A stretch of 43,802 nt of DNA, taken from assembly GCA_016789225.1 (NCBI GenBank), contig JAEURI010000071.1, positions 1 through 43,802 on the forward strand, written 5' to 3'. Positions 43,632 through 43,802 of this stretch are shown in pieces (positions within the stretch are counted from its first letter, which is position 1; every line of letters begins with the position of its first letter). Source of the stretch: Anaerolineales bacterium. Its GTDB lineage: Bacteria; Chloroflexota; Anaerolineae; Anaerolineales; Villigracilaceae. Below the pieces are notes generated by a model. The model made no database searches, was not told the DNA's origin, and saw only the letters and a list, made by a program, of their open reading frames with translations. A program made the translations under genes and the position numbers.

Positions 43632-43802
43632 TATGAGGGATTGATAGGTAGAGCGAGCATCATTCAAAATAGATTCGAGTTTTACAAAATCTTCAACGGA
43701 TAGTGCTGCTTCGATCTCTGCCAGTTGGCTTTGCATTCCGTGAAGTGCGTTCAAGACATTTTCACGGTTGGATTGCAAGACGCCCAGCATCATGGATGAA
43801 GA
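43623..43802 (-). CDS. tyrA: C-terminal end of a probable prephenate dehydrogenase (5' truncated by window edge)
   Basis: 59 codons and a TGA, open to the window edge. The peptide (SMMLGVLQSNRENVLNALHG, then QLAEIEAALSVEDFVKLES) is all helical and resembles the C-terminal dimerisation helices of prephenate/arogenate dehydrogenases, where an N-R/E-x-x-L pattern precedes a final Leu-rich helix. Position fits: it lies 32 bases upstream of aroA in the same direction, in an aromatic amino-acid operon. The NAD-binding and catalytic part lies outside the window, so the assignment rests on this tail and context. Confidence 0.6.
   Translation of the reverse strand, partial: SSSMMLGVLQSNRENVLNALHGMQSQLAEIEAALSVEDFVKLESILNDARSTYQSLIGN

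Overview
The window looks like a stretch of chromosome from a Chloroflexota bacterium, most likely Anaerolineae/Anaerolineales. This is inferred from the long sensor kinases built from chained GAF and PAS domains with the recurring PNPLLPETRAE-type GAF signature, the moderate GC content, and degenerate 7-nt tandem repeats scattered through genes and gaps. No rRNA, tRNA, insertion sequence, phage gene or CRISPR array was seen.

Layout. 1-276 is the 3' end of a small unidentified gene. 390-3184 (minus) is a GT-C-like membrane protein coupled to an MFS transporter. 3331-5589 (minus) is maeB (malic enzyme). 5768-11330 (minus) is a five-gene glycan cluster: GT39-like glycosyltransferase, methyltransferase, GT2 transferase, sugar epimerase and DegT aminotransferase, with stop and start codons overlapping or abutting. 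11331-11758 is the only long non-coding stretch. It holds a strong plus-strand promoter and a series of hairpins before recX-rny (11759-13938). 14102-18522 is a MASE1/PAS/GAF sensor kinase overlapping its response regulator.

18672-33378 (plus) is the most unusual part: eight tightly spaced genes bounded upstream by a terminator. They are a hybrid kinase with two N-terminal receivers, two tandem NMT1/THI5-type lipoprotein substrate-binding proteins without permease or ATPase, a Cache-HAMP-GAF membrane protein and a polytopic-GAF membrane protein that both lack a kinase module, a 1684-residue multi-PAS/GAF kinase, a threonine-synthase-like PLP enzyme fused to a receiver domain, and a stand-alone receiver. 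I read this as one candidate signalling system in which extracellular ligand binding may feed a phosphorelay that acts on, or is tied to, an amino-acid enzyme. That is inference and has not been shown.

33421-38174 (minus) holds a quinate-dehydrogenase-like protein, an SPFH protein, a metallo-beta-lactamase-fold hydrolase, an MFS transporter and a carboxylesterase-like hydrolase. 38171-43802 (minus) is a shikimate/aromatic amino-acid operon in the order tyrA (partial), aroA, aroE, aroC, aroKB (fusion), aroQ, running on into the esterase gene. This region is peppered with degenerate heptanucleotide repeats. Some lie inside aroE and aroA, and a related pyrimidine tract precedes the start codons of four successive aro genes.
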